A DNA stretch of 64,000 nt from Hydrogenedens sp964549105 (GTDB lineage Bacteria; Hydrogenedentota; Hydrogenedentia; Hydrogenedentales; Hydrogenedentaceae), in assembly GCA_964549105.1 (NCBI GenBank), contig CAZJTZ010000003.1:62001-126000 (forward strand). The letters run 5' to 3'. The notes beneath the pieces are model-generated. The model saw only the letters and a program-made list of their open reading frames with translations. It did no database searches and was not told the origin of the DNA. This document shows, piece by piece, positions 45,177 through 54,000 of the stretch. The translations under genes and the position numbers were made by a program. Position 1 is the stretch's first letter. Each line of letters begins with the position of its first letter.

Positions 45177-46325
45177 TTACAATGAGATTATTTTTATATA
45201 CTTTGATATTAATTCAGGACCGAACAAAAGGAATATAAATCCGCCTAAGGAAAGATAAGGTCCAAAGGGAATATAATGAGCCTGTAACGATATTTCTATC
45301 TCTTCTTCATCCTCGTTCACTTTGGCTTTTGAAGTTGTTTTCCCATATTGTTTTCTCCAAACCCAGATAGAGAGAAGTGCAATTAAAAGAGAAAACAGTA
45401 AGAAAGCAATAATTAAATAAGAAAAACCTCTGACAATCTCTACTGGAAGCCTGTCAGATTTATACAGGGTAAGGAAAAGGATAACTCGTACTATTAGATA
45501 AATTGAGGATAAACCTAAAAATAAACCTGTAATTGGCTCAATCGGATAGTAATCATTGCTATCACCTTCCATTTCTTCCGTTTCAGACGGAGTATCTTCT
45601 TTTTGGAATAATCTGTAATATCCAATGATGAAAAAGCCCACAATACTTCCCATCATAGAACCAATCATCAAACTTCCCAAAACGCCCTGCCATCCCAGGA
45701 AAGCACCCAACATACTCAACAATTTTACATCGCCAAAACCCATACCTGGTTTTTTTAGTAGAAGAATCACTATTAAATCCATAAGACATATAAGAAGTGT
45801 TCCAAGGGCAACTCCATCAATTGCCTCTAACGGATGTTGAACGAGTAATCCCTGTTTTGAGAAAAACATTCCTAGCAATGAAATACCAATACCCAACACT
45901 ATACCTGTTAAAGTTACCTCATCAGGTATGGTCCATGTTTGCAAGTCTTGAATAACAACAACCACCAGACCAACCGAAAACAGGCAATATACAATAGTGG
46001 CAAGAGAAAATCTGAATTTTAAGTATACAATCATGAAAAGGATAGCAGTAAGTAGTTCAACAAGGGGATATTGAATACTAATACTTGCTTTACAATACCT
46101 GCACTTACCTCTAAGAATTAGCCAACTAAAAACGGGTATGTTATCATACCACGCTATCGGATGTTGGCATTTAGGACAATGTGAACCCGGTCTTAAAATA
46201 GACTCTCCTTTCGGAAATCTATAAATACAAACATTACAAAAACTACCAAATACTGCTCCAAACATACCAGCAATAATTGTAAACAGAATACTAAAGGAAT
46301 CTAAATAAAATATACTTTTCATCAT
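45177..46325 (-). CDS. Type IV prepilin peptidase / leader peptidase
   Basis: Membrane aspartic protease that cleaves and N-methylates type IV pilin or type II secretion pseudopilin precursors. N-terminal GAVFGSFCNVCIYRFP with the methylase-domain Cys pairs CPKC...CRYC (about 60-85). The peptidase Asp residues lie in DLQTWTIPDE and in GMGFGDVKLL. About eight membrane segments. I set the start at 46325 (382 residues) because GAGGAAAG lies seven bases before this ATG, rather than at 46421. A C-terminal extension (acidic NEDEEEIEIS, then one more helix) exceeds the usual 250-290 residues. Confidence 0.9.
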   Translation of the reverse strand: MMKSIFYLDSFSILFTIIAGMFGAVFGSFCNVCIYRFPKGESILRPGSHCPKCQHPIAWYDNIPVFSWLILRGKCRYCKASISIQYPLVELLTAILFMIVYLKFRFSLATIVYCLFSVGLVVVVIQDLQTWTIPDEVTLTGIVLGIGISLLGMFFSKQGLLVQHPLEAIDGVALGTLLICLMDLIVILLLKKPGMGFGDVKLLSMLGAFLGWQGVLGSLMIGSMMGSIVGFFIIGYYRLFQKEDTPSETEEMEGDSNDYYPIEPITGLFLGLSSIYLIVRVILFLTLYKSDRLPVEIVRGFSYLIIAFLLFSLLIALLSIWVWRKQYGKTTSKAKVNEDEEEIEISLQAHYIPFGPYLSLGGFIFLLFGPELISKYIKIISL

Positions 46326-46463
46326 TGAATCACTTTCCTCTATACAGGTTTTTGGTATAAAATATGACACAAATAAAATAATTAGTTTAACTTTATTGTG
46401 TAAGTTCCTTATTATAAACAATAAAAAAATACATTTCCTATTTTTGTAATAGAAAGAAAAGTA

Positions 46464-48506
46464 ATGAAAATCTTGTTAAGAGTTGTTTTTTTATGTTGTC
46501 TTTTATCACTTCCAGAAATATCACAAGGATATGCGGAAGAAAATGAAGTATCCTCGGAGATAGACAAACTTCCCAAACATGTTCAAGATACCATTGTTCA
46601 AGTGGTTGACAGATTACAACCGGCACTTGTGCGGATTCATGTGGTTGAAAAGTATTATATGGAAGGTAGAGAGTTAAAACAGGAAAAGTATGGAAGTGGT
46701 GTTGTTGTAACTTCTGATGGATATGTGGTTACCAATCATCATGTAGCAGGTAAGGCATTTTTTGCGGATTGCACTTTCTCCAATCTTCGTAATTATTCCT
46801 TAAAGTTAATCGGTACGGATGCGCTAACGGATATTAGCGTCTTAAAAATTATTACAGATAAGCCAGAGGATTTTGTATGTGCGTCTTTTGGTGATTCTGA
46901 TTCTGTAAAAGTTGGAGACTATGTCCTGGCTATGGGTTCGCCTATGGCTTTAAGTCCATCGGTTACATTGGGAATTATTAGTAATAAACAAATGATTCCT
47001 CCTTATAAATTAGAAAGTTTTGAAATATTTTCAGGTGAGAATGAGAATGTAGGAAGCCTGGTATGCTGGTTAGGGCATAATGCTGAAATTAGTCCCGGCA
47101 GTTCAGGAGGTCCCCTTATTAATATTCAGGGAGAAATCGTCGGTATCAATGAAATTAAATATGCCCTTGGTGGGGCTATCCCTTCCAATCTGGCAAAAAA
47201 AGTAGTTAATGATATTATTAGAACAGGCAAAGTTATAAGGGCATGGGTCGGATTAGAGATACAACCCTTAACAGAGAAAGAGGCATCGAAACAAGGAGCA
47301 TTAGTGAGATATGTATACCCTGATTCACCTTCGGATAAGGTAGGCGTAAAGACAGGGGATGTCCTAACTAAAATAGATAACAATCCAATTGATGTGAAAT
47401 ATATGGAGCAGGTGCCTTTGGTTAATAATATCTTTTGCTCTCTGCCAACGGACAAACCTACAAATTTTTCTTTTGTCCGCAATACAGATGAAATAAATGT
47501 TCTTGTTCAACCCATTCTTTATGATTATCCCAATCCAGAAGAGAAAGAGTTAAAGAACTGGGGTTGCACTGCAAAAAACTTAAATTGGCTACTTGCCTTA
47601 AACAAAAATCGAGACGATGTAAAGGGGGTCTTGATAACCTCTATACGAATTGGAGGGAGTGCGGCTCAGGCAAAACCTTCCCTACAAAGCGGAGATATTA
47701 TTGTGCAGGTTGAAAAAGAACCCATTTCGTCTCTAGATGACCTGGAAAATAAAACCAAAACCTTTATGGAGGAACAAAAAGAAAAATTGCTTGTAGTTGT
47801 GGAACGAGATAGAAACAAAATTTATTCTATGATAAAAATAGGCAATCCGCGAACCAATGAACCGATTCGAGAAGCAAGCAAGCCATGGATAGGCGTTGAT
47901 GTCCAGGTGCTTACTCGTGAAATTGCTGAAAAAATAGGTGTTGAAGAAGGGGGATTTATAGTAACCCGTATTTATCCCGTTAAAGCAGAAGGGATTCAAG
48001 ACTTAAAAGTGGGGGATGTGGTCAAAGAAATAGAGAATGAAAAATTTCATGCAAGTAGAGTTGAAGAGTATGAAGAATGGAGAGAAAGGGTTCGTATCTT
48101 CTCAATAGAGCAGAAAATTAACCTTTCAATAATACGCAATGGCGAAATGCAGCAAATCCCTGTGCAACTTATAAAAGAACCTATTCCACGAAATATGGTG
48201 GAAAAATATCAGGATGAATGGCTGGAATTTACGGTAAGGGAACTGTGCTTCTATGATTATGTTGATATGAATTTGAAAGAAGATATAAAAGGAGTCTTTA
48301 TCGAACAAGTAATATCAGGGGGTTGGGCAAGCCTTGCCAAATTAGAACAAGGGGATATTATATTATCCGTGCAAAATGAACCTATTGAAAACTTAAACAC
48401 TTTCAAAGAAAAATTGACAAAAATCAAGGAAAATAAAATTGACAAATTTGTGTTCCAGATACAAAGGGGGGTTCAAAAATATTTTGTTCAGATTGAAGTG
48501 AGATAG
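46464..48506 (+). CDS. Trypsin-like HtrA/DegP-type serine protease with multiple PDZ domains
   Basis: A 680-residue exported protein with a signal peptide (about 1-23). The protease domain (about 40-240) has a complete triad: H93 (NHHVAG), D123 (LTDISVL) and S214 (PGSSGGPL). At least three PDZ-like domains follow (for example LVRYVYPDSPSDKVGVKTGD, VLITSIRIGGSAAQ, VFIEQVISGGWASLAKLEQG), more than the one or two of DegP/DegQ. It probably degrades or chaperones misfolded envelope proteins. It is divergent from the prepilin peptidase and upstream of the pterin genes after 29 bases. Confidence 0.89.
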   Translation: MKILLRVVFLCCLLSLPEISQGYAEENEVSSEIDKLPKHVQDTIVQVVDRLQPALVRIHVVEKYYMEGRELKQEKYGSGVVVTSDGYVVTNHHVAGKAFFADCTFSNLRNYSLKLIGTDALTDISVLKIITDKPEDFVCASFGDSDSVKVGDYVLAMGSPMALSPSVTLGIISNKQMIPPYKLESFEIFSGENENVGSLVCWLGHNAEISPGSSGGPLINIQGEIVGINEIKYALGGAIPSNLAKKVVNDIIRTGKVIRAWVGLEIQPLTEKEASKQGALVRYVYPDSPSDKVGVKTGDVLTKIDNNPIDVKYMEQVPLVNNIFCSLPTDKPTNFSFVRNTDEINVLVQPILYDYPNPEEKELKNWGCTAKNLNWLLALNKNRDDVKGVLITSIRIGGSAAQAKPSLQSGDIIVQVEKEPISSLDDLENKTKTFMEEQKEKLLVVVERDRNKIYSMIKIGNPRTNEPIREASKPWIGVDVQVLTREIAEKIGVEEGGFIVTRIYPVKAEGIQDLKVGDVVKEIENEKFHASRVEEYEEWRERVRIFSIEQKINLSIIRNGEMQQIPVQLIKEPIPRNMVEKYQDEWLEFTVRELCFYDYVDMNLKEDIKGVFIEQVISGGWASLAKLEQGDIILSVQNEPIENLNTFKEKLTKIKENKIDKFVFQIQRGVQKYFVQIEVR

Positions 48507-48535
48507 ATAATCACCGTAAAAGGAGATATATTATA

Positions 48536-49285
48536 ATGTCGTCTCTTAAAGGACTAAATGCTCTTATAACGGGTAGTGCAAAAAGGCTCGGGAAGGATAT
48601 TGCCATCCGTTTGGCAAAAGAAAGTGTAAACCTTGCTCTTCATTATAATACATCTGAGAAAGAAGTTAATGAACTGAATAGTGATTTGCAAGCATATTCA
48701 ATTGAGACAGTTATAATTAAAAAAGACCTGAACGAATCCAATGCAGGTGAACAATTATTCCACCTGGCTATTGAAAAACTTAAAACAATAGACATCCTTA
48801 TTAATAATGCAAGCATATTTCCGACACAAGATATAAAGACATTTTCGTATGAGGATTTAATCTCTTCAATCAACATTCATGCATGGGCACCATTACAATT
48901 AGCGAGGTGCCTTCATCAGCAAGATAAAGAAGGGGTCATTATTAATTTTTTAGATTCTCGATTATGGGATTTTGATGCACATCACGCTTCTTACTATGTA
49001 GGAAAACAATTGCTCAGAGTCATAACCCGTATGTTAGCGATTGAACTTGCACCCAAAATAAGGGTAAATGCTATTGCACCTGGACTAATATTACCTCCTC
49101 CCAATGAGACAGAGGAATATCTTAAAAGATTGAGTAAAACAAATCCGCTCCAGACTTACGGAAATATAAATGATGTGGTAGAAGCAGTTATTTTTCTATT
49201 AAAATCAAACTTTATTACAGGACAGGTTATTTTTGTAGACGGTGGTCGCTTTTTATTAGGGAGTATAAACGATGGAACAGTTTGA
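48536..49285 (+). CDS. SDR oxidoreductase, probable FolM/pteridine-reductase-like
   Basis: A 249-residue short-chain dehydrogenase. Cofactor motif TGSAKRLGKDIA fits the TGxxxRxG variant of pteridine reductases and FolM rather than the classical TGxxxGIG. NNAS (ILINNASIF) and the active-site YxxxK (YYVGK, about 154-158) are present, as is IRVNAIAPGLI. In the usual Ser position I read FLDSRL, again like pteridine reductases. It is the first gene of folB-folK-folE, so it likely reduces a dihydropterin. AAAGGAGATAT precedes the ATG. It overlaps folB by 14 bases. Confidence 0.78.
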   Translation: MSSLKGLNALITGSAKRLGKDIAIRLAKESVNLALHYNTSEKEVNELNSDLQAYSIETVIIKKDLNESNAGEQLFHLAIEKLKTIDILINNASIFPTQDIKTFSYEDLISSINIHAWAPLQLARCLHQQDKEGVIINFLDSRLWDFDAHHASYYVGKQLLRVITRMLAIELAPKIRVNAIAPGLILPPPNETEEYLKRLSKTNPLQTYGNINDVVEAVIFLLKSNFITGQVIFVDGGRFLLGSINDGTV

Positions 49286-49634
49286 CAAAATTTATATCCG
49301 CGATTTGCAGGTTCGGTGTATTATTGGCATAGAACCTGAGGAAAGACGAGAAAAACAGGATATACTTGTAAATATCATTCTCTACACTGATTGCACCATT
49401 CCCGGAAAAACAGACAATATAAATGATGCCTTAGATTACAAAAAAGTGAAAAAGACGATCTTGAAGTCTATTGAGAACTCTTCATTTTATCTTATTGAAA
49501 AGTTAGCAGAGGAAATTGCGGCAATCTGTCTGTCTTTTGAAAAGGTCAAGGGCATAACAGTTACTATTGATAAACCCGGTGTATTAAGATTTGCCAGAAG
49601 TGTTGCGGTAGAAATTACACGGATGAAAAAATAA
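49272..49634 (+). CDS. folB: Dihydroneopterin aldolase
   Basis: Cleaves 7,8-dihydroneopterin to 6-hydroxymethyl-dihydropterin and glycolaldehyde. The 120 residues show DKIYIRDLQVRCIIGIEPEE, a Tyr-containing ALDYKKVKKTI and LIEKLAEEIA, ending with TIDKPGVLRFARSVAVEI, all typical of FolB. It overlaps the SDR gene by 14 bases and precedes folK by 12, consistent with consecutive pathway steps. Confidence 0.93.
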   Translation: MEQFDKIYIRDLQVRCIIGIEPEERREKQDILVNIILYTDCTIPGKTDNINDALDYKKVKKTILKSIENSSFYLIEKLAEEIAAICLSFEKVKGITVTIDKPGVLRFARSVAVEITRMKK

Positions 49635-49646
49635 ATTTTTTATGTT

Positions 49647-50198
49647 ATGGATAACAAATTTGTATATATAGGAGTTGGGTCAAACATTGAACCAGAAAAC
49701 AATATCCTGACTGCACTTAAAATTCTCCAAAACTATGTAATCATAGCAGACATATCGCCTGTTTTCATTACATCACCGATTGGAGGAGACCCAAGACAAC
49801 CTGATTTTATGAATTGCGTCATTAAAACAGAACTAAAAAAGACCTTTACTCCGTTAGAATTTAAGTTTAATATACTTCGTCCAATAGAAAAGCAATTAAA
49901 AAGGATACGAACAGAAGATAAATATATGCCAAGAACCATAGACCTCGATATTTTGATTTTTCAAGATATGATTGTTGAGAACTCAAACATAAAAATTCCC
50001 GACCCTGACATTTTCAATAGGGATTTTTTATTTGCAGGTTTATTATACTTAGAGCCAAATATTACCGTTTATCCAAAGTGGACGCCTTTAATTTCGTTAG
50101 TTCCCAATTACCAAATAGATAAATTAACAATAAACTGTAAGTTTACAGAAAAGTTATGGAAGGAGTTTTTGATAAATGAATATAGACCGGGTTGCTGA
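49647..50198 (+). CDS. folK: 2-amino-4-hydroxy-6-hydroxymethyldihydropteridine diphosphokinase
   Basis: Transfers pyrophosphate from ATP to 6-hydroxymethyl-dihydropterin. The 183 residues have YIGVGSNIEPENNI, the substrate motif DFMNCVIKTEL, and the catalytic MPRTIDLDILIF. It overlaps folE by 23 bases. The C-terminal 30 residues extend beyond the usual core. folP and folC are not in the window. Confidence 0.94.
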   Translation: MDNKFVYIGVGSNIEPENNILTALKILQNYVIIADISPVFITSPIGGDPRQPDFMNCVIKTELKKTFTPLEFKFNILRPIEKQLKRIRTEDKYMPRTIDLDILIFQDMIVENSNIKIPDPDIFNRDFLFAGLLYLEPNITVYPKWTPLISLVPNYQIDKLTINCKFTEKLWKEFLINEYRPGC

Positions 50199-50742
50199 AT
50201 TAGTCCGTGAAATGCTAATTGAGATTGGAGAAGACCCAGATAGAGAAGGTTTGAAGAAAACACCTTACCGTGTTGCGAAAGCATACGAATTTCTAACCTC
50301 TGGCTATCGAAAAGACCTGCAAAGTATTATTAACAATGCCGTTTTCGAAGCAGAAAGCAATAATATGATTATTTCACGAGACATTGAGATATATAGTCTG
50401 TGTGAACATCATATACTGCCCTTCTTTGGACGCTGTCATGTGGGTTATATAGCAAAGAAAAAAGTGATTGGACTTAGCAAAATAGCACGAATTGTTGATT
50501 TTTATGCGAGACGATTGCAAATTCAAGAAAGACTGACAGCACAAATAGCAAGGGCACTTATGGATTATACACAGGCGGAAGGCGTAGGTGTTGTAATGGA
50601 ATGCAAACATCTCTGCTGTATGATGAGAGGCGTAGAAAAGCAGAACTCTGTTATGACCACTTCCTCTGTTCTCGGTAGTTTTCACAACGACGATATAACA
50701 CGAAAAGAATTCCTCGATTTATTACAGAGAAAGATTAATTAA
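50176..50742 (+). CDS. folE: GTP cyclohydrolase I
   Basis: Converts GTP to dihydroneopterin triphosphate, the first step of pterin and folate synthesis. The zinc ligands are in LCEHHILPFFG (Cys, His) and CKHLCCMMRGV (Cys). VIGLSKIARIVDFYARR and LQIQERLTAQIA are classic family motifs. The 188 residues are full length. GGAAGGAG before the ATG gives a strong start inside the folK end. Confidence 0.96.
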   Translation: MNIDRVAELVREMLIEIGEDPDREGLKKTPYRVAKAYEFLTSGYRKDLQSIINNAVFEAESNNMIISRDIEIYSLCEHHILPFFGRCHVGYIAKKKVIGLSKIARIVDFYARRLQIQERLTAQIARALMDYTQAEGVGVVMECKHLCCMMRGVEKQNSVMTTSSVLGSFHNDDITRKEFLDLLQRKIN

Positions 50743-50754
50743 AATAGAACATAT

Positions 50755-50783
50755 TTGTTTCAATAATCCCTATATGATAAAAT
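50755..50783 (+). promoter_or_regulatory. Putative promoter of tRNA-Ala
   Basis: TTGTTT (50755-50760) and TAAAAT (50778-50783) at 17-base spacing, 14 bases before the tRNA 5' end. Confidence 0.5.
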
Positions 50784-50796
50784 AATTTATTGCGGT

Positions 50797-50872
50797 GGGC
50801 TTGTAGCTCAGGTGGGAGAGCGCCGCGTTCGCAACGCGGAGGTCAGGGGTTCGAGCCCCCTCAGGTCCACCA
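50797..50872 (+). tRNA. tRNA-Ala (CGC anticodon)
   Basis: A 76-nt cloverleaf with encoded CCA. The acceptor GGGCTTG pairs with CAGGTCC, including the G3-U70 wobble that identifies tRNA-Ala. D arm GCTC...GAGC, anticodon arm CCGCG-TTCGCAA-CGCGG with anticodon CGC (reads GCG), T arm AGGGG-TTCGAGC-CCCCT. Its synthetase AlaRS is also in this window. Confidence 0.97.
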
Positions 50873-51048
50873 TATTCTATTCCCTCCTCAACTTCCCATC
50901 AAATTATTTTTTGGCAGAATTTTTTACCTCTCTTATTCCTTTTTATAAAAAGCTGATAAAATTGTTATTTATATATATTTCTTTTGTGTTAGAATTAGAG
51001 AAGAGTTTTATAAATAAAAAAAATTGGAATATAGAGGAGATATAAACA

Positions 51049-54000
51049 ATGTTAAGAACTTATCCCAAAAAAATAAATTTTTACCTTGTGGTTTTTTTAT
51101 TCATTTTACCGATACCTACTTTTGCCCAGTGTTTCCAGAACCAGTACGATATTGATTTTATTGCTCACTCTCTGGACAGTATATTGGGGGATTTTTTGCC
51201 TACCTGGTTTGATTATATAGATGAATATAATAATCCTGTTCCTGGTGCGTGGCGTCAAGTAGAGAATCAAACAAGTCCATATTTTTCTAATGCAGATAAC
51301 GATGGAAATGGAATTTATGATAATGACCAATTTGATATGTTAGGAGCAGTGATAGATGGTGATATTACGCGGGTGCTTGGAAATCTTAACGCAAGTGAAA
51401 TGCAAACGATAAAAAATGATTTTATTTACAATAAAGCAGTAGTAGAGTCATTGCAACTTACCATAAAAAATGTTCAAGTAAAGGCAATGGGAATGACAGG
51501 AAGTGTCAATGTAACTACGGGAGACGAAGATGTATGTGTAAAACTTGGGATTACTACTTTATGTGTTAGTCAATTTGTAAGTAATTTTGAAGGTGTTCCT
51601 ACCCTCTGGGAATTATTGGAAGATGCAAGTCCAATATTCAAAGATGCAATGATTAATTTAATTGCTGGCTATATGACAGTTGGAGAAGAAGCAGGGATTA
51701 GCCATTTAAAAAGTCTATTTAGAGTAATTATAAATACAGTGTTAAAGGACCTACTCCCTTCATTATTAGCAGATTTAAAAACAGATGACATAGAAATAAG
51801 TTTAGAAGCAAGTGGAATTCAAATCACAATATTAGTATATGGGACAGAAATAGATAACACAATTAATAATTTTGTAGGCAATTTTAATTGTTCTAAATTT
51901 CGTTGCCATCCGGAATTATTATCATCAACAGGGGACTTAAATCATGATGGACGGAGCAACTACAATTCTTATACTTTAGCAGGTATGAACCGTCAAGCAT
52001 GGATGGAAAATGAATCTATTCAGAATCCTCCATTGCAAATAGCTACTCAACCTCAATCTCAAACAGTAACATCAGGAACGCCTGTAACATTTTATACTGA
52101 GCAGGTTGGTGGAGAGAACAATGGTATTCCACAGGTATATAAATGGGAAGAAATTAAGATAGACGATTTTTCAACAATCGGTAGTCCTACCTACAACTCA
52201 CAATTAGAACTATCTTATCCTTTACCCACAACTGACCCAAGATATTTCACAGTTACGATATGCGATAGTTTGTGGACGAGACGCTCTGCCCCTGCAAAAT
52301 TGGTAGTTCAATATGGACCATTAGAAGTTACAGAACAACCCATCGGAGCACAAAATCTTGTTCCTGGAGAAGACAGTTGTTCTATGTCTATTACGGTTCG
52401 AGGGGGTAATGCTTTACCTACCTATCAATGGCAAAAATGGGATGGCTCTAATTGGATTGATTTATCTGGTAGAACACAAAGAACAATCTCATTTAATCCA
52501 ATACAATTAGAAGATGGAGGTTCATATCGCTGCGTCGTGAGTAGTGGAGGAGAACAGATAATTTCTCAAACCGCAGAAATAATTATCTTGAATCGTATTC
52601 GATTTGCCACACCATTAACTGGTGGTGGTGTTTACATTGGCGAAGACTTTACATTTGTTCCTGATATTACAGGGGAACCTGTTGGAACACTTCAATATAT
52701 GTGGAAGTTTAATGATGTTGCTATAGAAGAAAATACAGGACCTATATTGACAATTTCTAATGCACAAATAAGTGATATGGGAAATTATACATGTGTTATT
52801 TATGATGATGTTTATACTATTACCTCCAATCCTGCTTTCCTTGAAGTTGCTGACCATATAGCAATTACACAACAACCCGTTTCTGGTGCAGGAATTATTG
52901 GACACGAATTTACCTTTACTGTTACTGTAACAGGTGGATTAGGTGGAGTTCATTATCAATGGGTTCATGATTCCGTATATGTTGGACCGGATTCACCTAC
53001 TTTTATGATAAGTCCATTACAAGAAACAGATACAGGGACATATTGGTGTATCGTCTCTGATGCAAGAGAAAGTTTAACCTCTGAACAGGCTACCTTACAG
53101 GTATTTCCTCCATTTAATTTTGATGTGCAGCCTCAGGGGGCATTAAAGCATTCAGGCGAAAGTCATACATTTACAGTCGCCATATCTGGTGGTTCACCTC
53201 CCTATACATACAGATGGCGTAAAAATGGTGCTAACCTTCCTTATACCGACTCTGTTTTAACTCTGGAAAATCTCCAGCCTTCAGATACGGGGGTCTACAC
53301 CTGCTTTGTATCAGACCAGAATGCTGGCGCTTCCAGTGCCCCTGCTTATTTACAGGTTGCCAACTGGATGTCATTTATTCAGCAACCTGCTTCTACAACA
53401 GTATATAAAGGTTCAACGCATACATTTACAGTAGTTATTGATGGTGGATTAGGAAATGTTGAATATCGCTGGTTCAAAAAATTAGCCGGTGGAATAAATA
53501 TTAATTTAGGTGTAAATTCTCCTCAATTAGTTCTTTCTAATGTTCAACCTGAAACAGCAGGGGATTATTTCTGCGAAGTTCAAGACAATTTCGAAACCGT
53601 AACATCTAATATAGCAACGCTTACAGTTGTAGATGCCTTGACCTTCTCACAAAATCCAACGGATACATACTTGTTTGCAGGTGGAGACCTCACATTTCAG
53701 GTAACAACCGTTGGAGGTATGGGGACTATTACTTATCAATGGTATAAAGATGGAGTGCCCATTGGAAACCAATCAAATATACTTTTTGTTGCAAATGTAA
53801 CATATAAAGATGCAGGTATTTATTGGTGTGAAGCAACCGATGCAGTAAAAACAACAAAATCAAGTTCAGCACACCTCTATGTATTAAGACCCATTCCTGC
53901 CGAAGGCATGTTCGTAATTGCAAATCCGATTAATGGAGTTCAGGTTGTTCCTGCGGTAAATACTATTGCAACAGGACAAGCCTTTGGAGTTTTACAACCT

